A stretch of 40,397 bases of DNA from Planctomycetaceae bacterium (lineage in GTDB: Bacteria; Planctomycetota; Planctomycetia; Planctomycetales; Planctomycetaceae). Below, piece after piece: positions 10,087 to 18,399 of this stretch. The position numbers and the translations under genes are program-made. Under the pieces are notes generated by a model. The model did no database searches and had not been told where the DNA came from. It saw nothing but the letters and a program-made list of their open reading frames with translations. The first letter of the stretch is position 1; every line of letters starts with the position of its first letter. The DNA lies in the NCBI GenBank assembly GCA_900299185.1, contig OMIV01000379.1, positions 1-40,397 on the forward strand, written 5' to 3'.

Positions 10087-11223
10087 TTACTTCAGTCGCA
10101 ATTCATGACGACTCAAGCGGCGCATGCCCGAATCGCCAATTAAGTAGTTGTGCTCGAGCCTCACTCCACCGATGCCTTCCACGTATAGGCCGGGCTCGAC
10201 CGTCACGACATCGCCGCACATCAAGACGTCTTCACTTTGCGGCACGAGTATCGGAGCTTCAGGATGTCCGAGCCCCAATCCGTGACCGCAGTGATGCACG
10301 AGCGGCATGTGGCCAGCCTCTTGCAAGACACGAGACGCCGCTTCGTAAACAGCGGCTGCATTCGCCCCGACTCGTAGCTCTTCCTCTGCCTGGAGTAAGG
10401 CTGCTTGCACGGTTTCGTAGACCTCAACTTGCTCTGATGTCGGATCTCCTACAGCGAGCGTATTGGTGAAGTCGCTGCGATAGCCGCCGATCACAACCGA
10501 ATAATCGAGAATGAACAGGTCACGTTCGCCAAGAGTTTCATTCGCTGGCAAGCCACCGCGTTTCGGGGTAACGCCGTTGACCGAGCGGAAGTCTCCATAA
10601 ACGACACACGGCAAACCGGCGGCTGATTGAGCCGCAAGCTCCACTTCCAAATACAAATCAAGATCGGTCATGCCGGGAGCGATGAATTCCAATGCTCGAC
10701 GATGACCGGCTTCGCAAGCCCGCATGCAACGTTCCAGCAATGCGATCTCGTCAGGCTCCTTCTGACGACGAAGTTGCCTGATGATGCTGCCCAGTTCCAA
10801 CGCGCGAGTGTCTGGCCCCAAGTCCAACTCGTCACACAACATCACGGGTAACCATTCCGCTTCGACGAGTCCTCGCGCGGCATGCAATTGAGGCTTAACG
10901 CTCTGCAACTGTCGAAACAGAACGTGATCGCGATTCATGACCGAGTGCTTGTGGTCGTACCACGGACCGACCAAAGCAGCGTCGACAAACGGCTCCGCAA
11001 CGGCCGACCGTTTCGTGAAGTTGTCTGCGAACAGGGTCGCTTTGCCTCCACGTTCGAGTAACAGCAAGCCGCGCTCGCAGGTCGAAAAGCTGACGGGGTT
11101 AACCCAGAAATTGCTGAAGTAATGCACGTGCCGCGGATCAGCGATCAACACCCACTCGTACTCATCCGGCAACGCGTCCCACAGTCGATAGCGACGATCC
11201 GAGCAACCTTCAGCAGAGAGCAT
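10087..11223 (-). CDS. M24-family metallopeptidase, Xaa-Pro aminopeptidase/dipeptidase type
   Basis: A 378-residue cytoplasmic peptidase with the pita-bread fold. The five metal ligands of the family are present: D240 and D251 (LDYSVVIGGYRSDFTNT), H314 in HCGHGLGLGH, E343 in VEPGLY and E357 in RLEHNY. The N-terminal domain (about 1-155) is of creatinase/prolidase type, so cleavage of bonds next to proline is the likely activity. A frame open to 11283 begins with TTG; ATG 11223 gives the usual length. It converges with the proline-oxidising gene across a shared terminator, which fits a role in releasing proline from peptides, but substrate choice (Xaa-Pro dipeptide or longer) cannot be read from the sequence. 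Confidence 0.9.
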   Translation of the reverse strand: MLSAEGCSDRRYRLWDALPDEYEWVLIADPRHVHYFSNFWVNPVSFSTCERGLLLLERGGKATLFADNFTKRSAVAEPFVDAALVGPWYDHKHSVMNRDHVLFRQLQSVKPQLHAARGLVEAEWLPVMLCDELDLGPDTRALELGSIIRQLRRQKEPDEIALLERCMRACEAGHRRALEFIAPGMTDLDLYLEVELAAQSAAGLPCVVYGDFRSVNGVTPKRGGLPANETLGERDLFILDYSVVIGGYRSDFTNTLAVGDPTSEQVEVYETVQAALLQAEEELRVGANAAAVYEAASRVLQEAGHMPLVHHCGHGLGLGHPEAPILVPQSEDVLMCGDVVTVEPGLYVEGIGGVRLEHNYLIGDSGMRRLSRHELRLK

Positions 11224-11471
11224 GAATTCAATCCGTTGACAGTAAGTTCGAAAGAGGTGTGAGCGAAACCTCTGGGCTTTCAATCGCAGTAAGGCAAAGC
11301 GTCAAACCGATGGGCAACAGCCTGCAACAATTTGCAGTGAGAAGCTCGCCAGCGAGTGATTCGAGGACACACGCAGCGATGATCCATAACTCAGCAAAGA
11401 CTCTGCAGCATCAACAAGGAGCGTCGAACACGAACGCCGCGCTCCTCGCGAGAATCGTAACCCGACTGCGT

Positions 11472-12524
11472 CTACTCGATGCCTTGCGCAGCCAACCAAC
11501 GTTCGGCATCAAGAGCCGCTTGGCAACCAGAACCCGCAGCCGTAATCGCTTGGCGGTAGTAATCGTCAGCCACGTCGCCAGACGCGAAGACTCCTTCAAT
11601 GCTGGTGTTGGTGCGATGAGGCAAGGTCCATTGGATGTAGCCCTTGTCGGTCGTCAGCAACTGGCCCTTCAGGAAGTCCGTATTGGGAGTGTGACCAATC
11701 GCCGCGAAGTAACCGGCAGCGTCCAATACCTCTGACTTCGACGGATCAACGGTGCTGCGAATGCGAACGGCAGTCACTCCATTCGCGTCATCGCCGAGCA
11801 CTTCATCGATCGTCGAATTCCACTTCACCTCAACCTTGTGATTCTCGATCACGCGTTGAGCCATCGCCTTACTCGCGCGGAACTTGTCGCGACGATGCAC
11901 GACATAGACCTTCGAAGCGAACTTCGCCAAGTACGACGTTTCTTCCATCGCACTATCGCCGCCACCAACCACGACCAGCGGTTTGTTGCGGAAGCGAGGC
12001 AACGCACCATCGCAGACGGCACAGGCAGAGACGCCTCGGTTCTTGAATTTCTTCTCTGATTCCAGCCCCAGGTAATTCGCTCGAGCACCAGTCGCGATGA
12101 TGATCGAGTGAGCTTGCACGGACTCGCCGTTCGCCAACTTGAGAGTGAATGGGCGCCCCGAGAAGTCGATGTCAGCAACGTCGTCGCTAACGATGCGAGT
12201 CCCGCAATTCACAGCTTGCTGGCGGATCAGTTCGACCAGCTCGGGACCACTAACGCCATGCCCGCTATGAGGAGCCATATAGAGACGGCGGTCCTTATCA
12301 ATGGCCTTGTCGAGATAGGCCGATAAGTCGCCCGAGGGGAAGCCAGGATAGTTTTCGACTTCGGTTGTAATCATCAGTTGGCCGCCTGGCGGACGCCCAA
12401 GATCCCAGTTCTCTTGCAGCCCTTGGCCTTCGAACAACAGTGGCTGCAGGTTCGCTCGCGCGGCATAGATCGCCGCTGCTAATCCCGATGGACCAGATCC
12501 AATAATCACAACCTTTTCAGCCAC
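11472..12524 (-). CDS. trxB: Thioredoxin-disulfide reductase
   Basis: A 350-residue flavoenzyme that reduces thioredoxin with NADPH. FAD-binding GSGPSG lies near residue 10, the redox pair is C168-AV-C171 (CAVCDG), the NADPH site is GGGDSAME followed by [10 protein letters not shown], and the C-terminal FAD motif is [20 protein letters not shown]. Between ENYPGFP and GPELVELI there is an extra segment of roughly 25 residues (about 64-90) that the E. coli enzyme lacks. The start is taken as GTG 12524 because AAGGA lies seven bases before it, and the protein then begins [11 protein letters not shown] as is usual; ATG 12542 is six codons upstream and has no clear ribosome binding site. Confidence 0.95.
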   Translation of the reverse strand: MAEKVVIIGSGPSGLAAAIYAARANLQPLLFEGQGLQENWDLGRPPGGQLMITTEVENYPGFPSGDLSAYLDKAIDKDRRLYMAPHSGHGVSGPELVELIRQQAVNCGTRIVSDDVADIDFSGRPFTLKLANGESVQAHSIIIATGARANYLGLESEKKFKNRGVSACAVCDGALPRFRNKPLVVVGGGDSAMEETSYLAKFASKVYVVHRRDKFRASKAMAQRVIENHKVEVKWNSTIDEVLGDDANGVTAVRIRSTVDPSKSEVLDAAGYFAAIGHTPNTDFLKGQLLTTDKGYIQWTLPHRTNTSIEGVFASGDVADDYYRQAITAAGSGCQAALDAERWLAAQGIE

Positions 12525-12651
12525 GAGAGCATCCTTTCGCATTCGAAGTCAACAGCCAGTCGCACATGCCTAAACCGAGTCGCGGAGAACGATACGAGAA
12601 CCAATTCCTCGCGCCAAAGCAGGTTGCTCAGCATCTCAAACGAACGCTTTG

Positions 12652-12677
12652 CCAATCGCACGCAAAAGCGTGATTGG
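12652..12677. repeat. Imperfect hairpin upstream of the DUF1559 gene
   Basis: CCAAT and CACGC pair with GCGTG and ATTGG around an AAAA loop, with a two-base bulge on the left arm. It lies in the 266-base divergent interval between trxB and the DUF1559 gene, about 115 bases upstream of the latter. No T-run follows, so it is not a standard terminator; it may be an operator or incidental. Confidence 0.35.
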
Positions 12678-12790
12678 ATGCGTTGAGTGACCTTAGGTAG
12701 CATCCCTATCCAATCTCGAAGGTGCCTTGTGACCACAAAGAGACCTGGCAGCTTCGATCCCCCACCTGGATTGATAGAAAGCAGGCCAGC

Positions 12791-13864
12791 ATGAAGCGAG
12801 TAGTGAATGTCTCGAGTCGGCGCGGAGGGTTCACGTTAATTGAACTCTTGGTGGTCATCGCGATCATCGCAGTCTTGGTCGCTCTGCTCTTGCCCGCAGT
12901 GCAGCAAGCGCGTGAGGCAGCGCGACGCTCGCAGTGCAAGAACAACCTGAAACAACTGGGAGTTGGGCTGAATTCCTTCGAAGAAACTTACGGCAACTAC
13001 CCACCAGGGATGTTGGACGACGACGGCAGAGCCTTGGGATGGGGCACCTATCTGCTGCCCTACCTCGACCAAGGGCCGATCTACGAGAAGTACCGCGAGC
13101 AAGACATGATCTTCTTGCCGCGAGGTGGCGTCCCACACATCAACCCAGACGTTGGTGGTGGATTCAATGTCGACGCGTGGAATCCTCGCATTGCGATTTC
13201 GGGCTTCCTGCAAACCGCCGGGCCCCCAGGACCGACCGCTGCCAACGCCAACGTTCCACCAATCTCGCGAGCCATCTTGTCTGGTTTTGTCTGCCCCTCG
13301 GACATCCTGCCGCAAAGTGAGAACGCCCTCTCGGGTAAGTCCAATTACTGTGGTAACTCAGGTGTCATCTTGGCGGGATCAGCAACTCCAGCATCGACTG
13401 CTTGGTCAGCTTGCGCCTCGATCAAAGGCAGCGCCCAGAACGGCATTCTGCTTTACGCCAATGACAACACCAACACTTGGGTCGTCAAAGTGCGCGACGT
13501 CACTGACGGTTCGAGCAACACGATCGCCATCGGCGAAGTCACTGAATCTGCTGACGTAACGCGCACCAACAACGGTGACGGCAACTTCCCAACTTGGGCC
13601 GGTGGCAACGACAACGGTGGCTGCAATGGTTGGCGGACGGGTGGCAATCACCTGCGTCTCGCCAGCCGAGACTTCTATTTGAATCGTCGGGTCAGCGCTG
13701 AATCTGATGCGTCGTTCGGCAGTCAGCATGTTGGAGGAGCACAGTTCCTCTTTACTGACGGAGCCGTGCGATTCATCAGTGAGAACATCGACGTCGTGCT
13801 CTACGAGAACATGGCTGGGCGAAACGAAGGCAACGTCGTGAGCGACCTGCCAACAGCCAACTAA
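12791..13864 (+). CDS. DUF1559 prepilin-like secreted protein
   Basis: A 357-residue protein of the DUF1559 family, which is strongly expanded in planctomycetes. It starts with a type IV prepilin leader (RRGG|FTLIELLVVIAIIAVLVALLLPAV), with Gly at -1, Glu at +5 and one hydrophobic helix, followed by QQAREAARRSQCKNNLKQ, the family hallmark. The C terminus contains QHVGGAQFLFTDGAVRF, the H-x9-DG motif typical of these proteins. It should be processed by a prepilin peptidase and exposed at the cell surface or in the periplasm; biological role is unknown. ATG 12791 is preferred to an upstream in-frame ATG at 12722, because it puts the leader at a normal length. It is a monocistronic unit with a clear terminator downstream. 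Confidence 0.93.
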   Translation: MKRVVNVSSRRGGFTLIELLVVIAIIAVLVALLLPAVQQAREAARRSQCKNNLKQLGVGLNSFEETYGNYPPGMLDDDGRALGWGTYLLPYLDQGPIYEKYREQDMIFLPRGGVPHINPDVGGGFNVDAWNPRIAISGFLQTAGPPGPTAANANVPPISRAILSGFVCPSDILPQSENALSGKSNYCGNSGVILAGSATPASTAWSACASIKGSAQNGILLYANDNTNTWVVKVRDVTDGSSNTIAIGEVTESADVTRTNNGDGNFPTWAGGNDNGGCNGWRTGGNHLRLASRDFYLNRRVSAESDASFGSQHVGGAQFLFTDGAVRFISENIDVVLYENMAGRNEGNVVSDLPTAN

Positions 13865-13945
13865 TCAGCATCGAGTTCAGGCGTTGCGATGCAGCCGTGT
13901 TGGCACCAATCGCATGACCTATCTCTGACACCCATCATCAAATCG

Positions 13946-13984
13946 CAAAGGCCGAGTTGCTCATCAACTCGGCCTTTGTTTTGG
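13946..13984 (+). terminator. Intrinsic terminator of the DUF1559 gene
   Basis: A perfect 14-base-pair stem (13946-13959 with 13965-13978) with a five-base loop CTCAT is followed by TTTT. It lies about 80 bases after the DUF1559 stop codon and before the convergent enolase-family gene. Confidence 0.92.
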
Positions 13985-14035
13985 ACACTCGGAAGTTACG
14001 AAGTGAAGTCTTGTCGTTGAGATCAACTCGCGACT

Positions 14036-15154
14036 TCAGTTCTTCACGAACCGCTTGAGCTTGTCGCGATCAAGTTCGATACCGAGTCCCGGCTTCTGCG
14101 GGATCTCCAAATAGCCTTCGGAATCAATGACGAACTTCTCAGTCTGAAGCTCTTCGATGTAGAGGCACGGCGTCAGGTATTCGACATATCGAGCCACGGG
14201 CATCGCGGCCGCGAGCTGTAAGTCAGCCGCCACTCCGATCGCGGTGTTCCAGCCATGAGAGACCATTTGCACGTTGTGGTCGTAGGCCATCCAAGCAATG
14301 CGGCGCGACTCACTAAGTCCACCATTCTTCGTGCAATCGGGTTGGATGATGTCGACGGCGCGTCGTTCCAACCACGGCATAAATGACTGCCGCCGAGTGA
14401 GCACTTCGCCCGTCGAAATTGGGACGGGCGACTGCTTGGTGAGTTCGATAAAGCCTTCGATGTCGTCTGGTGGCAAGGCTTCTTCAAACCACACGATGTC
14501 ATAGTCCGCGAGCATCTTCGCAGTCTCTCGCGCCCAGTTCAGACCATGCGGCCAGAATTGCTCACTGCCGCCGGCATCGACCATCAACTCGATCTTGTCC
14601 CCAACGGCTTTTCGAGCCGTTGAAATGAGCAGTTCATCGAACTTGCGATCGCGCCGACCGAACGGACGCCAGCCCATCTTGATCGACTTGAAGCCGCGAC
14701 CAACGGTGGCCTGTAAGTTTTCCGCCAGTTGAGCCGGCTCGTCGAACAACATCGAACCATACGGTTTGATGCGCGAGCGATAGTTACCACCCAGCAATCG
14801 TGAAACCGGTTGATTGCACGCCTTGCCCATGATGTCCCACAGAGCGATGTCGATACCGGAAATCGCATGCTCGACCGAACCGCCACGTCCCTGCCAAAAG
14901 CTCGACTGCCGCAACTTCTCGCTAACTCGCTCAGGTTCGACGGCTGACTCGCCCTTCAACAGCGGCCACAACAACTCGACCGCCCCGTGAATCAACTTGC
15001 CCGAAGTGAAGCAACTGCCGACGCCCGAGATGCCCTCGTCAGTATGCACTTCGACCAGCGTGTGTAAGTTTTCTTGCGGCTCATGCCCCTGCGGCCAACC
15101 TCCATCGACGGTGGCGCCAGTCAGAGGCAGAACATCTATGCGAGTAATCTTCAT
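14036..15154 (-). CDS. Mandelate racemase/muconate lactonizing enzyme-type enolase superfamily protein
   Basis: A 372-residue enzyme of the enolase superfamily, which abstracts a proton next to a carboxylate using a Mg2+ site. Visible active-site residues: K159 in SIKMGW, metal ligands D193 (VDAGG), E224 (WFEEAL) and E250 (STGE), and H300 in VSHGWNTAIG, with its likely partner Asp268 in VDIIQPD. The Lys and His bases fit the mandelate racemase subgroup, many of which dehydrate sugar acids; the exact substrate is not readable. ATG 15154 is chosen because AGGA lies about ten bases upstream; a longer frame reaches 15241. It is 93 bases downstream of the aldo/keto reductase on the same strand, so both may serve one sugar or sugar-acid pathway. 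Confidence 0.9.
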   Translation of the reverse strand: MKITRIDVLPLTGATVDGGWPQGHEPQENLHTLVEVHTDEGISGVGSCFTSGKLIHGAVELLWPLLKGESAVEPERVSEKLRQSSFWQGRGGSVEHAISGIDIALWDIMGKACNQPVSRLLGGNYRSRIKPYGSMLFDEPAQLAENLQATVGRGFKSIKMGWRPFGRRDRKFDELLISTARKAVGDKIELMVDAGGSEQFWPHGLNWARETAKMLADYDIVWFEEALPPDDIEGFIELTKQSPVPISTGEVLTRRQSFMPWLERRAVDIIQPDCTKNGGLSESRRIAWMAYDHNVQMVSHGWNTAIGVAADLQLAAAMPVARYVEYLTPCLYIEELQTEKFVIDSEGYLEIPQKPGLGIELDRDKLKRFVKN

Positions 15155-15247
15155 GGGATTGGGTTCCTCGGAAGTGAATGACGACTTCATTAAGCCAAGC
15201 GAAGCAACACAGTCTGGCAAGACGAACTCTAATGACAGCAACGAACT

Positions 15248-16240
15248 CTAGCTGCTCTTCGCAGGCTGCATCACGGTGGGCATACCAGAGACAGTCGGTC
15301 CTCGTTCCACGATCCAGCGATCGATCAAATCGATCTGCTCCGAAGACAACGACCAACTCAATGTCGCTGCGTTCTCACGAATCTGCTGGGGACGTTTGGC
15401 ACCACACAAGGCCGCACTGATGCCCGGTCGTTGGATCGTCCAATTGAGCACGATCTCTGCGACCGACTTCCCGATGTCCATCGCCAGCTTTCGCAGCTTG
15501 TCGATGAAGTCTTGATTGCGCTGAAACTCGTCACCGGAAAACATGGGATACTTTCGACGCCCATCCATCTCAGCGAAGACATGCTCGCGCGGCAGCTTGC
15601 CCGCCAACAGTCCCTTCATCAGCGGCCAATACACCAGAGCTGACACGCCCTGCTCGCGACACCAAGGCAACTGTGAGTCTTCGATCTCGCGCTGCAGCAT
15701 GTTGAAGTGCGGCTGATACGCGGACAGCGGGCACACCTGATGGAACTCGGCAAGTTGCTCGACCGTGAAGTTCGACGCGCCGGCGCATCGCACTTTGCCT
15801 GCCGTGATGAGTTCCTTGATCGCCCCCGCCGACTCAGCAACCGGCACTTGAGGATCAGGAGCATGCAAGTAGTACAGCTCAACGCGATCAGTCCCGAGAC
15901 GTCTGAGGCTCTCATCGCACTGAGCTTTCAGCGTCGCAGGTCGAGCGTCGCGCACTTGCTTGTGTTGCTCGTCCCAATGAATGCCGCCCTTGGTGGCGAT
16001 GACGATCCGATCGCGCACTCGCCCCAAAGCCCGCGCGATCATACGTTCGCTCTCGCCCGCGTAGCCGTAGCAGTACGCGGTATCGAAGCAGTTGATGCCC
16101 GCTTCAAACGCCGCTTCAAGTGTTGCCAAGCTGTCAGACTCGCTGACATCGATGCTGGTGATTCCGGTGATTGGCCAGCACCCCATCGCGATGGGAGTGA
16201 AGAAGATGTCGGACTGACCGAGTCGACGTTGAGCGATCAT
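15248..16240 (-). CDS. Aldo/keto reductase
   Basis: A 330-residue NADP(H)-type oxidoreductase with the (beta/alpha)8 fold. The catalytic tetrad is complete: D53 and Y58 in FDTAYCYG, K84 in IATKGG, H126 in YYLHAPDP. The cofactor end shows CGAKRPQQIRENAATL. Length and motifs fit the subgroup acting on sugars and small aldehydes. ATG 16240 is preferred because AAGG lies nine bases upstream; a longer frame to 16309 would overlap the stop of the preceding gene by four bases. It sits between the methyltransferase-like gene and the enolase-family gene on one strand. Confidence 0.92.
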   Translation of the reverse strand: MIAQRRLGQSDIFFTPIAMGCWPITGITSIDVSESDSLATLEAAFEAGINCFDTAYCYGYAGESERMIARALGRVRDRIVIATKGGIHWDEQHKQVRDARPATLKAQCDESLRRLGTDRVELYYLHAPDPQVPVAESAGAIKELITAGKVRCAGASNFTVEQLAEFHQVCPLSAYQPHFNMLQREIEDSQLPWCREQGVSALVYWPLMKGLLAGKLPREHVFAEMDGRRKYPMFSGDEFQRNQDFIDKLRKLAMDIGKSVAEIVLNWTIQRPGISAALCGAKRPQQIRENAATLSWSLSSEQIDLIDRWIVERGPTVSGMPTVMQPAKSS

Positions 16241-16305
16241 GCGAGCGAGCCTTCTGAAGAATGCTGATCGGGACAGCGGAGGATGACGCTCTGCACGATC
16301 AGCAT

Positions 16306-17115
16306 TCAATCAACCGGCGACATCACAGCTCGATGTTTCCAATCCTGGAAGGCCACGACCTTGCGCAAGAAGTGAAACCCACGTTCTTGTTCGGGACTTG
16401 GAGCTAGACACCATTCCCATTGGTCATCGGACGCGGGCAATTCGGCCCTGTAAAGAATCCCCCACTCATCCACGAGGTCACCCTTGATCGAGACTTTCTT
16501 CGCGGAGACATCAGTGATGAGCACGACATGACCCGGCAAGCGGTGCAGATAGTCCAAATGAGCCTCGATCAGATGCCGTCCAAATGCCTCGGCTGCTTGT
16601 TGAGTGCGATTCTTCAAGAGGAATCGCTCGGGCACGACGGGGAGTTGCGAAAGCAGATTGACCGAGATCGTGAGGTCGAGTTCCAAGTCATCACAGAAGC
16701 GTTGCGGTCGCGAGGTCGGTAAAGGCGCCTCAGGACTCAGGCCGAGTTGATAGACCGCATCCATGACTTCCGTGACATCGTGAGTCACCAATCGCACATT
16801 GCCAAACTTCCGCACGGACCAACGGCTATGCCACGGATGCACGATGTCGACGAGCACAACTTCGCGGAACTCGCGCGACAACTCGGCCAGCGGGATGTCG
16901 TGTCGCAAACCCGCTCCCAGCACGACCACTCGTCGCCGCGACGAACAATGCCGCATCGCATCTTCGATCACTGAGCGAGTACGAATCAGATGCGGTGCCC
17001 AAGCCAACTCGCATCTCAAGTAACGGCTCCGCACGCGAGCGATCGAGCGGACATAACCCATCATCCGCGCTGACCACGCGCAGGGAGTCGAGATCTGCCG
17101 AAGAAAGTCGATCAT
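16306..17115 (-). CDS. SAM-methyltransferase-like protein of unknown function
   Basis: A 269-residue soluble protein. Residues 63-69 (VVLGAGL) and the acidic strand end at D90 (VVLVDIVHPW) resemble motifs I and II of class I SAM-dependent methyltransferases. A later DLTISVNLLSQLP segment sits where motif IV would be, and HVVLITDVS looks like a further Rossmann strand. The C-terminal part is rich in Trp and ends FHFLRKVVAFQDWKHR. No specific substrate motif was recognised, and loss of activity is possible. It is the first gene of a three-gene minus-strand group with the aldo/keto reductase and the enolase-family enzyme. Confidence 0.7.
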   Translation of the reverse strand: MIDFLRQISTPCAWSARMMGYVRSIARVRSRYLRCELAWAPHLIRTRSVIEDAMRHCSSRRRVVVLGAGLRHDIPLAELSREFREVVLVDIVHPWHSRWSVRKFGNVRLVTHDVTEVMDAVYQLGLSPEAPLPTSRPQRFCDDLELDLTISVNLLSQLPVVPERFLLKNRTQQAAEAFGRHLIEAHLDYLHRLPGHVVLITDVSAKKVSIKGDLVDEWGILYRAELPASDDQWEWCLAPSPEQERGFHFLRKVVAFQDWKHRAVMSPVD

Positions 17116-17254
17116 GGCTCACGTGCTCAACATCGAGCATCCGCCGTCGCGATGCCGAGTCGCTCCGCTCGTTGGATGCACTCGGAATCAAGTTGGTGAA
17201 GACTTCTCACTTCCAGCCCAATGCATTTGAAACGACAGCGGCGCAGCGTTGCTG

Positions 17255-18304
17255 TTACTTCCCGCGTTCGGCCTTCTGAACCGCCACATGCCAACCCGAG
17301 AAGTCATCGGACTTAATCGGCAGCGGCATCTTCGCTCCAAGCTTCTCAAAGCTCTGTCGCACGCTTTGGCTCTTCGTCCATTCGGCGTCAGTCAAAGAGC
17401 CATCCTTGTCGAGATCCAGTCGCCCGAAGATGTACTTAGCCATGCGGCCTTCGGCGCTATCGGGTTCAACCTTCGCGGGTTCCAAAACTTTGTTACCTGC
17501 GACGCTCACAGTGGGTGCAGTCGAAGACGCTGAAACAGGCTTGCTAACAATCTGAGTTTCAGTCCGAGTGGAAGCTGATCCCGTTGCTGGCGCAGCGGAC
17601 TTCGTTGCCCCTGAAGACGCAGTCGTCGTCGAAGTCGATGCTGGCGTCTTCGGAGGTGCCGGTGCGATCTTTGCGCCGAGAATCTCTTTCGCGGTCAACA
17701 GACCGTCGCCGTTCTTATCAGCAGCTTGAAACTCGGCGAGTTTCGCGCGATCCCACTCATAGAGTCCGATTTGCCCATCGCCGTTGGTATCGAGTGCTCG
17801 AAAGGCGCGCGGCAGATCAACTGTGACGCGCTGCTTGGGCACAGGCTTCTTCGTCGACGATGACGACGGACGCGATGATGAGGACGACGCATTATTCGAA
17901 ACCGGAGTCGGCGCGTTGGAGGAACTGACGCGTGATTCGGCAGCGGCACGTTCGCGTTCACGCTCCCGTTCTCTTTCCCGCTCGCGCTCTCTTTCGCGAT
18001 CACGATCATCGCGGCCTCGCTCTTCGTCACGGCGACGTCGGAAGTCTTCCATCATCTTGGGGGCGAGTTGCTCGAAGTCCTTCAGAGTGATGCCGCGATC
18101 TATGTTGGGATGCTTGCTCAACGCATCCTTAACCGGCCCCGGCGCGTTCTCGATCTCCTTGCGATCAATCACACCGTTACGGTCGCGGTCGATAAAGCCA
18201 AAGAACCGCTCGGGCGAGGGTCCATCAGATTGAGCCATCACAGCCTTCGTCAGCAACATGGCCGCTGTAGCTGCGAGAGTTATTCGAGAGAGTCGAAACA
18301 TCAT
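17255..18304 (-). CDS. Secreted EF-hand protein with Arg-Glu repeat tract
   Basis: A 349-residue protein with a signal peptide (hydrophobic run ending AVMAQ). It has four EF-hand loops: about 39-50 (DRDRNGVIDRKE), 172-183 (DTNGDGQIGLYE), 196-207 (DKNGDGLLTAKE) and 297-308 (DLDKDGSLTDAE). All have Gly at loop position 6 and Glu at 12, so calcium binding is very likely. Between the first and second pair lie an alternating Arg-Glu tract (about 104-119) and Ser/Thr/Pro/Ala-rich linkers. It lies 95 bases after the last T2SS gene on the same strand and may be cotranscribed. ATG 18304 is chosen over a TTG three codons upstream. The function is unknown; a secreted calcium-binding or matrix protein is my inference. 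Confidence 0.88.
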   Translation of the reverse strand: MMFRLSRITLAATAAMLLTKAVMAQSDGPSPERFFGFIDRDRNGVIDRKEIENAPGPVKDALSKHPNIDRGITLKDFEQLAPKMMEDFRRRRDEERGRDDRDRERERERERERERERERAAAESRVSSSNAPTPVSNNASSSSSRPSSSSTKKPVPKQRVTVDLPRAFRALDTNGDGQIGLYEWDRAKLAEFQAADKNGDGLLTAKEILGAKIAPAPPKTPASTSTTTASSGATKSAAPATGSASTRTETQIVSKPVSASSTAPTVSVAGNKVLEPAKVEPDSAEGRMAKYIFGRLDLDKDGSLTDAEWTKSQSVRQSFEKLGAKMPLPIKSDDFSGWHVAVQKAERGK

Positions 18305-18399
18305 CGCATCCAATCATTGTTTCGGTGCGGAGTGGTTTAGTCGGCTTATGAGCGTTGCAGTGCAACAAGTATTCCACAGAGTTTACATCCCACTGCCTA

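Noticed and set aside
17940-18030. Arg-Glu repeat tract in the EF-hand protein as a possible frameshift or assembly error
   Set aside because: The frame is intact on both sides and EF-hand loops occur before and after it in the same frame.
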